A stretch of DNA of 64,000 bases, taken from Cryomorphaceae bacterium (lineage in GTDB: Bacteria > Bacteroidota > Bacteroidia > Flavobacteriales > Flavobacteriaceae). Shown one piece after another: positions 40,949-49,198 of this stretch. Positions within the stretch are counted from its first letter, which is position 1. Each line of letters opens with the position of its first letter. The notes under the pieces are model-generated. The model searched no databases. It worked only from the letters and a program-made list of their open reading frames with translations, and had not been told where the DNA came from. The position numbers were made by a program, and so were the translations under genes. The stretch covers positions 36,703-100,702 of the forward strand of contig QOPV01000002.1 in assembly GCA_003331265.1 (NCBI GenBank), given 5' to 3'.

Positions 40949-41632
40949 TTGATCAATAATTCTGTTTTGACAACTATTTCATTTTTTAAATACGAAAAAA
41001 ATAAATTTTGGGCTTTTACTCAAATGAGTCGGTCTTTTGATAGTTTAAGTAAAACAAATGGCTTGTCATTTTTTAAACTTCTTGGTACTGGATCAGGAAC
41101 AGGTTTTAGCTTGTATCCAGATTTTAGCACTTATGCTATTCTTTGTGTTTGGGAAAATGAATCTAATGCAAAGGATTTTATTAATCATAGTAATCATTCT
41201 AAATTAATATCTGAAAAAGCATTTTCTAGAGAAGATTTTTTTTTAAATCCTATCAAAAGTCATGGTCTTTGGGATGGCGTTAATCCTTTTACTGATACAA
41301 AAGATCAATTTAATAAGGAAGGTAAAATTGGTATAATTACTAGAGCTACATTGAATAAAAATAAATTATTTGAGTTTTGGAAATCAGTCCCTCAGGCTTC
41401 TTTGGCTATTCAAAATGCAAAAGGGGTTCAATGGTTTAAGGGTATTGGTGAGTGGCCTTTTATTCAACAAGCCACTTTTAGTGTCTGGGATAGTTTAGAC
41501 TCCGTAAAAAATTTTGCATATGGAACTAGTGTTCACTCTAAAATTGTTATAAAAACAAGAAAAAGAAATTGGTATAAAGAAGATCTTTTTGCCCGTTTTG
41601 AAATATTAAATTCTCAATTAATTATTTTTTAA
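40949..41632 (+). CDS. spheroidene monooxygenase (CrtA)-like carotenoid ketolase/hydroxylase
   Basis: WAFTQMSRSFDSLSKTNGLSFFKLLGTGSGTGFSLYPDFSTYAILCVWE...GVQWFKGIGEWPFIQQATFSVWDS...RKRNWYKEDLFARFEI resembles CrtA; next to crtD/cruF-like genes. First residues call a non-ATG start. Confidence 0.8.
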   Translation: MINNSVLTTISFFKYEKNKFWAFTQMSRSFDSLSKTNGLSFFKLLGTGSGTGFSLYPDFSTYAILCVWENESNAKDFINHSNHSKLISEKAFSREDFFLNPIKSHGLWDGVNPFTDTKDQFNKEGKIGIITRATLNKNKLFEFWKSVPQASLAIQNAKGVQWFKGIGEWPFIQQATFSVWDSLDSVKNFAYGTSVHSKIVIKTRKRNWYKEDLFARFEILNSQLIIF

Positions 41633-41634
41633 AA

Positions 41635-43095
41635 TTGAAAAAAGTTATAATAATAGGAGCTGGTATAGCAGGAATCGCCTCAAGTATTAGATTGAGAGCA
41701 AAAGGTTTTGATGTGAAAGTCTTTGAGTCTAATTCTTACCCTGGAGGAAAAATCTCGAGTTTTAATTTAGGAGATTACCGTTTTGACGCAGGCCCATCTT
41801 TATTTACTATGCCACATTTTGTAGATGAACTTTTTGATTTGTTTTCTGAAAATTCTAAAGATCATTTTTTGTATAAAAAAAAAGATATTTCATGTAATTA
41901 CTTTTGGGAAGACGGAACAAGACTTTCTGCATTTTCAGACAAAAATAAATTTGCAATAGAGGTCGAAAAAAAATTGGGTGTACCTACAACTAGGTTATTA
42001 AAATATTTAAAAAAAGCCGAAAAGAAATATGATTTAACTAAAACAATATTTCTAGAAAAGTCACTGCATAAATTAAGTACATTTTTAAATCGGGATACAT
42101 TAAAAGCTATTTTGAATTTAAATATTTTCCAAATTAGCAAAAGTTTAAACGATGTAAATGAAAAAGAGTTAATAGAACCCCACTTAATTCAGCTTTATAA
42201 TCGATTTGCCACATACAATGGTTCTTCACCTTATAAAACACCTGGAATGATGACGCTTATTCAACATTTGGAACAAGAATATGGTACTTATGTAGTTGAA
42301 AAAGGAATGGTAGATATAACTAATGCACTTTTTAAGCTTGCAAAAAGAAAAGGTGTAGTTTTTAAGTTCAACGAAAATGTTTCCAAAATTTTAGTTGAAA
42401 ATAAAAAAGCTATTGGAATCCAGGCAAAAAATAAAAAATATTATTCTGATTATGTAGTTTCTAATATGGATGTAGTGCCTACATATGATAAGCTTTTAAA
42501 AGACCAAAAAAGACCAACTATTGTTTTAAACCAAGAAAGGTCTAGCTCTGCAATTATTTTTTATTGGGGTGTAAAAAAAGAGTTCCCAGATTTAGATTTA
42601 CATAATATTTTTTTCTCAGATAATTACAAAAAAGAGTTTGATTCAATATTCAATAAAAAAGAAGTATACAATGATCCAACAATTTATATTAATATTACAT
42701 CTAAAGACCTACCCTCTGATGCACCGAAAAATTCTGAGAATTGGTTTGTAATGATTAATTCTCCTAATAATGAAAATCAAAATTGGAAAACTATTACAAA
42801 TGATCTAAGGAAAAATGTTATAAAAAAAATCAATAATATTTTAAAAACTGATCTTATGCCTTTTATTGAAGAGGAGAGAGTTTATACCCCTCAAGATATT
42901 GAATTAAAAACTCAATCTTATTTAGGTTCTTTGTATGGAGCCTCTAGTAATAATAAAATGTCTGCTTTTTTAAGACATCCAAATTTTTCAAATAATATTT
43001 TAAATCTATACTTTTGTGGAGGAAGTGTTCATCCTGGTGGAGGAATACCACTTTGTTTGCTCTCAGCTAAAATAGTTTCTAATTTGATAAAATAA
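41635..43095 (+). CDS. phytoene desaturase-family oxidoreductase, CrtD-like (1-hydroxycarotenoid 3,4-desaturase)
   Basis: KVIIIGAGIAGIASSIRLRAKGFDVKVFESNSYPGGKISSF...YRFDAGPSLFTMPHFVDELF; C-terminal YFCGGSVHPGGGIPLCLLSAKI; TTG start. Confidence 0.85.
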   Translation: MKKVIIIGAGIAGIASSIRLRAKGFDVKVFESNSYPGGKISSFNLGDYRFDAGPSLFTMPHFVDELFDLFSENSKDHFLYKKKDISCNYFWEDGTRLSAFSDKNKFAIEVEKKLGVPTTRLLKYLKKAEKKYDLTKTIFLEKSLHKLSTFLNRDTLKAILNLNIFQISKSLNDVNEKELIEPHLIQLYNRFATYNGSSPYKTPGMMTLIQHLEQEYGTYVVEKGMVDITNALFKLAKRKGVVFKFNENVSKILVENKKAIGIQAKNKKYYSDYVVSNMDVVPTYDKLLKDQKRPTIVLNQERSSSAIIFYWGVKKEFPDLDLHNIFFSDNYKKEFDSIFNKKEVYNDPTIYINITSKDLPSDAPKNSENWFVMINSPNNENQNWKTITNDLRKNVIKKINNILKTDLMPFIEEERVYTPQDIELKTQSYLGSLYGASSNNKMSAFLRHPNFSNNILNLYFCGGSVHPGGGIPLCLLSAKIVSNLIK

Positions 43096-43098
43096 TTG

Positions 43099-43749
43099 AT
43101 GAATATTTTATTTCCAAAAAACTCAACTGAAAGAATTTCTATATTTATTATATGGTTATTCCACTTTTGTGGTCTTCTGGGAATTGCTTACGGAAATAAA
43201 GATTGGTTTGTTTCTTTTACACCTGTAAATTTATTTATATCCTTTGTTTTATTGTTTGTAAACCAAAGAGAGTTAGAATTTAAAAATATTATTGCGGGAC
43301 TTTCTATTTTTTTTATCGGAATGCTAGCTGAAATTTTAGGAGTTAATTATGGAATCATTTTTGGAGAGTACGTCTATTTAGATAATTTGGGTTATAAATT
43401 TTTAGGGGTTCCATTTATTATTGGTATTCAATGGATTCTTTTGACTTTTATAACAGGATCATTCTCATCATATTTTTTCAGTAACAATAAATTTAAAGCA
43501 ATTTTATTTGGTACAGTTTTAATGGTTTTACTGGATGTTTTAATTGAACCGGTTGCTCCGGAAATGGGTTTTTGGATTTTTGAAAATTTAACTGCTCCCT
43601 TAAAAAACTATTTTGGATGGTTTTTAATTGGACTTCCTGTCCAATTTGTTTTTCATTATGGAATCGATAAAAAAGAATTAACCTTTTCTTTCAATTTACT
43701 ATTAATTCAATTTTTGTTTTTTGGACTTATGAATATTTTAGCCCTGTAG
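43099..43749 (+). CDS. CruF-like carotenoid 1',2'-hydratase (PF04240 carotenoid biosynthesis protein)
   Basis: Polytopic; MLAEILGVNYGIIFGEYVYLDNLGYKFLGVPFIIGIQWILLTF...LDVLIEPVAPEMGFWIF. Confidence 0.83.
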   Translation: MNILFPKNSTERISIFIIWLFHFCGLLGIAYGNKDWFVSFTPVNLFISFVLLFVNQRELEFKNIIAGLSIFFIGMLAEILGVNYGIIFGEYVYLDNLGYKFLGVPFIIGIQWILLTFITGSFSSYFFSNNKFKAILFGTVLMVLLDVLIEPVAPEMGFWIFENLTAPLKNYFGWFLIGLPVQFVFHYGIDKKELTFSFNLLLIQFLFFGLMNILAL

Positions 43750-43810
43750 TTCAACGGATAGAATAGAAGTTTCCTAAACTTTAGATCTAGGTTCGATTCC
43801 TAGCAGGGCT
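43741..43810 (+). tRNA. tRNA-Arg (anticodon CCT)
   Basis: Acceptor GCCCTGT/GCAGGGC, anticodon arm GAAGT-TTCCTAA-ACTTT, T arm CTAGG-TTCGATT-CCTAG. Confidence 0.92.
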
Positions 43811-44285
43811 ACGAAGCTGTAACAGTTAACTTACCACCAGAGTAAGATGTTGTAAAACATTTAAGTGCTCCCCCAGCGGTTCCGCTGGTTGTACAATCTG
43901 TAGGATAGCTGTTGTTGTGTTGACCACATTTAAACTTATCTTGAGAGGAGTTGTATGTCCAATTTGTTCTAACCCCCTGATGAGGACAACTATTTGTGAA
44001 GGCTCTGTATGTTGAGGAATCTATTTTTAAAAGCAGCATTTTTTGAGCAGTAAAATTCATCCAACCATTACTATTCAAAGTTGAAAATGCTGAATGATTT
44101 AGATCTATCACCACCGTGTTCCCACTTACGGTATATCCATTAGTATTATTATTTCCACCACCATTTCCAGGATCAATAGTGTCTTCTCCTCCTGATGAAC
44201 AGGCTTCTAACATGGTAACACCAACGAAAGCTAAAGCAACTGTAGGACAGACATTTGTGAGGAACTCTCTTCTTTTATTTTTCAT
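43809..44285 (-). CDS. Rieske [2Fe-2S] domain lipoprotein with Tat-like leader
   Basis: KNKRREFLTNV...LEACSSGGED lipobox; NSCPHQG and KCGQHNN Rieske ligand pairs. Confidence 0.88.
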   Translation of the reverse strand: MKNKRREFLTNVCPTVALAFVGVTMLEACSSGGEDTIDPGNGGGNNNTNGYTVSGNTVVIDLNHSAFSTLNSNGWMNFTAQKMLLLKIDSSTYRAFTNSCPHQGVRTNWTYNSSQDKFKCGQHNNSYPTDCTTSGTAGGALKCFTTSYSGGKLTVTAS

Positions 44286-44375
44286 ATATAATAAAACTAA
44301 TGTAAAATGTTTTTAGAATTGGTCTAAATTGTTAGTTTTACATTTCTATTTATTATAATTAAATAAAAATAAATT

Positions 44376-46043
44376 ATGGATATTTCCACTTTAGATATTA
44401 TCGTTTTCATTTCCTATTGTTTAATAATTCTTTTTATAGGTCTATATGTTTCGAGAGAAAAAGGAGGAAAAGCTAAAAGCGCTGAAGATTATTTTTTAGC
44501 TGGAAAATCACTTCCATGGTGGGCAATTGGAGCTTCTTTAATTGCTGCAAATATTTCAGCTGAGCAATTTGTTGCGATGAACGGTTCAGGTTTTGCTGCT
44601 GGATTAGCGATTGCTTCTTATGAGTGGATGGCAGCAATTACTCTTTTGGTTGTTGGAAAGTATTTTTTGCCAATATTTATTGAAAAAGGTTTATATACTA
44701 TTCCTGAATTTATTGAAAAAAGATTTAGTGCCAATTTAAAAACTATTCTCGCTATTTTTTGGATTGCTTTATTTGTATTTGTTAATCTAACTACAGTACT
44801 TTTTTTAGGAGCTAAGGCTTTGGATATTGTAATTGGTACAGGAGACGGCAGCTTACTTTTTGGTAGTATTATAGGTCTTGGTTTATTTGCTGCAGCATAC
44901 TCTCTTTGGGGAGGTCTAGCTGCTGTAGCATGGACAGATGTAATTCAAGTTGTTCTTTTAATTTTTGGTGGCTTAATGATGACTTACTTTGCTCTTTCTA
45001 ATGTCACTGATTCAGGAAGTTTTGTTGATGGTATGGTGCACGTTTATAATACGGTACCCGAAAGGTTTACTATGATAGTTTCCAAAGGAGAAATTATAAA
45101 TACGAATGGACAGGATACATGGGAAAATCTTCCAGGAATTGCTGTTTTAGTAGGAGGAATGTGGGTTGCTAACCTATATTATTGGGGATTTAATCAATAT
45201 ATTATCCAAAGAACCCTTGCTGCTAAAAATTTAAGAGAAGGACAAAAGGGAATTGCTTTTGCAGCTTTCCTTAAACTTTTAATGCCTGTAATTGTTGTTG
45301 TTCCTGGAATAGTTGCATATGTAATGAATATGGATGCTGGTGTTTTTGATCCGTCAACTGTTGATCAAAGTTTTGTTGGAGAAAATGGTCTTATTGCAAA
45401 CGATAATGCAGCTCCATGGTTAATTAAAAACTTTATACCCTCTGGCTTTTTAGGTTTAATTTTAGCTGCTCTTGCTGCAGCAATAGTATCCTCTTTAGCA
45501 TCAATGTTAAATTCTACATCCACTATTTTTACAATGGATATTTATAAATCTTTTATTAATAAAGAGGCTTCAGATAAGTCAACTGTAAGAGTTGGGAGAA
45601 TAACAGCCTTAGTTTCATTAATTATTGCAATGATTATTGCTCCTCAATTAGGAACTTTGGGAGAAGTTTTTCAATTTATTCAAGAATATACTGGAGTAGT
45701 TAGCCCAGGAATACTTGCTGTATTTTTAATGGGTCTATTTTACAAAAAAGCAACCAACAACGCTGCTATATGGGGTGTTATCTCCTCCATTCCTGTTGCT
45801 ATGTATTTTAAAGTTGTTCCATCCAATTGGTTTCTTGCAGAGACTCCATTTATGAATCAAATGGGAATTACTTGTTTAGCAACAATATTTATAATTTTTG
45901 CAATAAGTTATATTGAGGGTAATAAGGACAATCCTAAAGGAATTGCTTTAAGTAGAAAATTGTTTGAAACCTCACCATCATTTAATATTGCAGCCATGGT
46001 TATTTGTATTATTACCACTTTTTTATATGCTTTTCTTTGGTAG
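44376..46043 (+). CDS. sodium:solute symporter family (SGLT-like) transporter
   Basis: EDYFLAGKSLPWWAIGASLIAANISAEQFVAMNGSGFAAGLAIASYEWMAA; AAIVSSLASMLNSTSTIFTMDIYK. Confidence 0.94.
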   Translation: MDISTLDIIVFISYCLIILFIGLYVSREKGGKAKSAEDYFLAGKSLPWWAIGASLIAANISAEQFVAMNGSGFAAGLAIASYEWMAAITLLVVGKYFLPIFIEKGLYTIPEFIEKRFSANLKTILAIFWIALFVFVNLTTVLFLGAKALDIVIGTGDGSLLFGSIIGLGLFAAAYSLWGGLAAVAWTDVIQVVLLIFGGLMMTYFALSNVTDSGSFVDGMVHVYNTVPERFTMIVSKGEIINTNGQDTWENLPGIAVLVGGMWVANLYYWGFNQYIIQRTLAAKNLREGQKGIAFAAFLKLLMPVIVVVPGIVAYVMNMDAGVFDPSTVDQSFVGENGLIANDNAAPWLIKNFIPSGFLGLILAALAAAIVSSLASMLNSTSTIFTMDIYKSFINKEASDKSTVRVGRITALVSLIIAMIIAPQLGTLGEVFQFIQEYTGVVSPGILAVFLMGLFYKKATNNAAIWGVISSIPVAMYFKVVPSNWFLAETPFMNQMGITCLATIFIIFAISYIEGNKDNPKGIALSRKLFETSPSFNIAAMVICIITTFLYAFLW

Positions 46044-46067
46044 GTAAATTGTAATATTCTTTTTTTC

Positions 46068-46081
46068 AACTATACATAGTT
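46068..46081 (+). promoter_or_regulatory. palindromic candidate operator AACTAT-AC-ATAGTT upstream of PUL regulator
   Basis: 6-bp arms; shares AACTATACAT with the direct repeats upstream of susC. Confidence 0.45.
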
Positions 46082-46107
46082 TTACTGCGTGTTTGTAAAA
46101 TTTGTTA

Positions 46108-46115
46108 TAAATTTG
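46108..46115 (+). promoter_or_regulatory. -7 box TAAATTTG upstream of PUL regulator
   Basis: Exact TAnnTTTG about 49 bp before the TTG start at 46164. Confidence 0.45.
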
Positions 46116-46163
46116 ATATGATTTTAATGTTAAAATCTATTTAACTTATTAATTATCAGGTTT

Positions 46164-48956
46164 TTGAAAAAATATTTTTTAATTTTTTTTATTTCTTTTA
46201 GCGTTAATTCACAATTACTTTCGCCTATACAATCATTTTCACCTGATCAATATAATGCTGCAAATCAAAATTGGGATATAACCCAGTCTGATGAAAATGA
46301 TATATTTTTTGCTAATAATGATGGTTTATTAAAGTACAATGGTTCCCGTTGGACTACCTATTCTTCACCTAACGGATCTATAGTTCGTTCTATTAAGGCC
46401 GTAAAAAATAGAGTTTATGCAGGATTATATGAAGATTTTGGTTATTGGGAAAAAGACATAAGTGGTAATCATATTTATGTTTCTTTAGTCAATGAAAATG
46501 AGTTAACTGTTGATAATGATGAGGAGTTTTGGAATATCTTATATTATGATGATTGGTTGATTTTCCAATCCTATAAACGACTTATAATGTACAATGAAGT
46601 TAGTCGTGAAATCAAAACCTTTGAACCTTCCAAAAATATATTTAACTCTTTTATAGTAGAAAAAAGAATATATTACACCCTAAGTTCAGGGCTTTATACA
46701 ATCGAGAATGGAAATGAGAAGCTTATTTCAAATGATACTAGATTAAAAAACAGAAATCAGTATCCACATATTTTAAATATTTTTAAAAAAGACAATAGTA
46801 TATTAATTGTTACTGATAAATTAGAGTTTTTAGAATTGCTGCCTAATGGAAATTTAATTGATTTATATTCTTTATCTACTAATCCTTTATTTAGTGGGAT
46901 TTCAGTTTTTAAAACTATTCGTTTAAAAGATGGAGGTTTTGCTATAGGGACTGTTGGGCGAGGTCTAATGTTGATTGATAAAAATGGAAATTTGATAAAA
47001 ATTATTGATAAATCTCAAGGGATTATTAATAACACTATTTTGTCTTTATATGAGGACTCTAAAAATAATTTATGGTTAGGTTTAGATAATGGAATTTCTT
47101 TAATTAATAGTGAATCTGCCTTTAAAATTTATAATGATTCAGATGGTATCTTAGGTACTGTTTATGCCTCAAAGTTTTATAAAGGGATATTGTATGTAGG
47201 AACTAATCAAGGCCTTTTTTATAAGAAACCTTTAGACACTAAATTTAAATTAGTTCCCAATACCAGCGGACAAGTTTGGAGTTTAACAATAATAAATGAC
47301 TCCTTGTTTTGTGGTCATAATAATGGATCTTTTGTTATTGAGCGTGGTTTCGCTTCCAAAATTGAAAACACCACTGGAAGTTGGACCTTTAGAAAAGTTT
47401 CTGAATCTTCAGAACTAATTCTGGAAGGAGGTTATTCAGGGATTAATGTATTAACTAAAAAAGATGACAAATGGGTTGTTAGAAATAAAATAAAAGGGTT
47501 TGATATATCCTCTAGATTATTTGAAGTCTCTAAAAATGGAAAAATCATTGTAAGCCACGGATATAAGGGGATTTATAAGCTCTCTTTAAGTTCAGATTTT
47601 TATAATTTAAAAAATGTAATAATAGATTCGACTGTTACAATTGGTGGAAACGCAAGTTTAGCAAAATTTGGAAATGAGATTTATTATAATTTCAGTGGAG
47701 GTTTTTATAAATACGATGAGTTAAAAGATGTTTTTAACAGGGATATTTTTCTTTCAAACCTCTCTGACAAAGAATTAATAAACGGAATTATTATAAATGA
47801 TAACAATAATAAACTTTGGTTATTCTCGGAAAATTACATGCATTATGTATATAAGGATCTAATGTCCAATGAAAATAAAATAAAATCTATAATATTTCCT
47901 GAAAAATTACGTAAAACAGTTTTTGAAAATATCTCTAGAATTAAAAATGAGGAATATATAATAGGAACTAATAATGGTTATATTTTATTTGATTTGGAAA
48001 AATATTTTTTAAACTCACCATCAATTCAATTGGAAAGAGTTGAAGTAAGTAATAGAAACGAATTACCTTTCCCGGTTACTATTAATGAAGGCTTACAGTT
48101 AGATTATAGAACAAATAATATTAATTTTTATTTTAATAGTTCTAATTTTCAAAAGTTTGAGACCATAGAGTATCAACATCTTTTAGAGGGATATATGGAA
48201 CAGTGGAGTTCTTTCAATGAAGACTCAAACATTACATTTAGTAATTTAAGATTTGGGGACTATAACTTTAAAGTAAGATCTAAAATTGGAAATACTATTT
48301 CAGATGATATTAAGTCTTTTGAGTTTTCTATTGAACGCCCTTGGTATGGCTCAAATTTCATGATAGCTAATTATGCTTTACTCTTAGGAGTACTCTTCTT
48401 TATTTTTAATAATTACTATGTAAATTTTTATCGAAAAAAAGAAGAGAAAATGATTAGAATAAACCAAAGTCAGCTTGAATTAAAAGAAATTGAAAAGAAA
48501 CAGGCCTTAATGTCTATTGAAAATGAAAAGCTATCTCAAGATATTGACGGAAAAAATAGAGAACTAGCTATTTCAACTATGAGTATGATTAAAAAAAATC
48601 AGTTTTTAAGTAAGATTAAAAGTGATTTAAAGGAAGCTGAGTCCTCTTCAAAAATTTCCTCAGTTATAAAAGTAATTGACAGACATTTAAACAATCAAGA
48701 TGATTGGAAATTTTTTGAAGAAGCCTTTAATAACGCTGATAAGGATTTTCTTAAAAAGGTAAAGAATTACCACCCATCTCTTACAAATAACGACTTACGC
48801 TTGTGCGCGTACCTAAGGCTAAATCTTTCTTCAAAAGATATTGCACCTTTACTTAATATCTCTTTAAGTAGCGTTGAAATTAAGCGTTATCGACTTAGAA
48901 AAAAGATGAATTTATCACGAAATGAGGGACTTACAGAGCATCTTCTAAGCTTATAG
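46164..48956 (+). CDS. two-component-type beta-propeller / Y_Y_Y domain membrane sensor with C-terminal LuxR-like HTH (PUL regulator)
   Basis: Signal peptide; propeller repeats (SLYEDSKNNLWLGLDNGISL); Y_Y_Y region (YQHLLEGYMEQWSSFNEDSNITFSNLRFGDYNFKVRS); one TM; coiled coil; HTH NDLRLCAYLRLNLSSKDIAPLLNISLSSVEIKRYRLRKKM. Confidence 0.9.
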   Translation: MKKYFLIFFISFSVNSQLLSPIQSFSPDQYNAANQNWDITQSDENDIFFANNDGLLKYNGSRWTTYSSPNGSIVRSIKAVKNRVYAGLYEDFGYWEKDISGNHIYVSLVNENELTVDNDEEFWNILYYDDWLIFQSYKRLIMYNEVSREIKTFEPSKNIFNSFIVEKRIYYTLSSGLYTIENGNEKLISNDTRLKNRNQYPHILNIFKKDNSILIVTDKLEFLELLPNGNLIDLYSLSTNPLFSGISVFKTIRLKDGGFAIGTVGRGLMLIDKNGNLIKIIDKSQGIINNTILSLYEDSKNNLWLGLDNGISLINSESAFKIYNDSDGILGTVYASKFYKGILYVGTNQGLFYKKPLDTKFKLVPNTSGQVWSLTIINDSLFCGHNNGSFVIERGFASKIENTTGSWTFRKVSESSELILEGGYSGINVLTKKDDKWVVRNKIKGFDISSRLFEVSKNGKIIVSHGYKGIYKLSLSSDFYNLKNVIIDSTVTIGGNASLAKFGNEIYYNFSGGFYKYDELKDVFNRDIFLSNLSDKELINGIIINDNNNKLWLFSENYMHYVYKDLMSNENKIKSIIFPEKLRKTVFENISRIKNEEYIIGTNNGYILFDLEKYFLNSPSIQLERVEVSNRNELPFPVTINEGLQLDYRTNNINFYFNSSNFQKFETIEYQHLLEGYMEQWSSFNEDSNITFSNLRFGDYNFKVRSKIGNTISDDIKSFEFSIERPWYGSNFMIANYALLLGVLFFIFNNYYVNFYRKKEEKMIRINQSQLELKEIEKKQALMSIENEKLSQDIDGKNRELAISTMSMIKKNQFLSKIKSDLKEAESSSKISSVIKVIDRHLNNQDDWKFFEEAFNNADKDFLKKVKNYHPSLTNNDLRLCAYLRLNLSSKDIAPLLNISLSSVEIKRYRLRKKMNLSRNEGLTEHLLSL

Positions 48957-48979
48957 TTTTGCTTAGATTATCATATTTT

Positions 48980-49001
48980 AACTATACATAAACTATACAT
49001 A
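48980..49001 (+). repeat. tandem direct repeat AACTATACATA-AACTATACATA upstream of susC
   Basis: Two exact AACTATACATA copies, 11-bp period. Confidence 0.8.
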
Positions 49002-49119
49002 TGTTATTATTTATATTTTAGATTGATAATTTTAAATCCTTTGTTTTTTCATTTTAATTAAATATGCCTCTATAAATTACACAATTCATATTTTTTTTAT
49101 ATAAAATTAATCAATTCAG

Positions 49120-49127
49120 TAATTTTG
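49120..49127 (+). promoter_or_regulatory. -7 box TAATTTTG upstream of susC
   Basis: Exact TAnnTTTG, no clear -33 TTTG; about 72 bp before the susC start codon. Confidence 0.45.
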
Positions 49128-49198
49128 TAAAGGTTATTTATGTTTTCTTAACAGTATATATGTCTTAAGTTTACTTTTTTTATAAATCAACATATAAT

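Noticed and set aside
43741-43810. tRNA-Arg as an integration site of a genomic island
   Set aside because: No integrase nearby and no noticed duplicate of the tRNA 3' end in the window, so island insertion is unsupported even though the PUL lies downstream.
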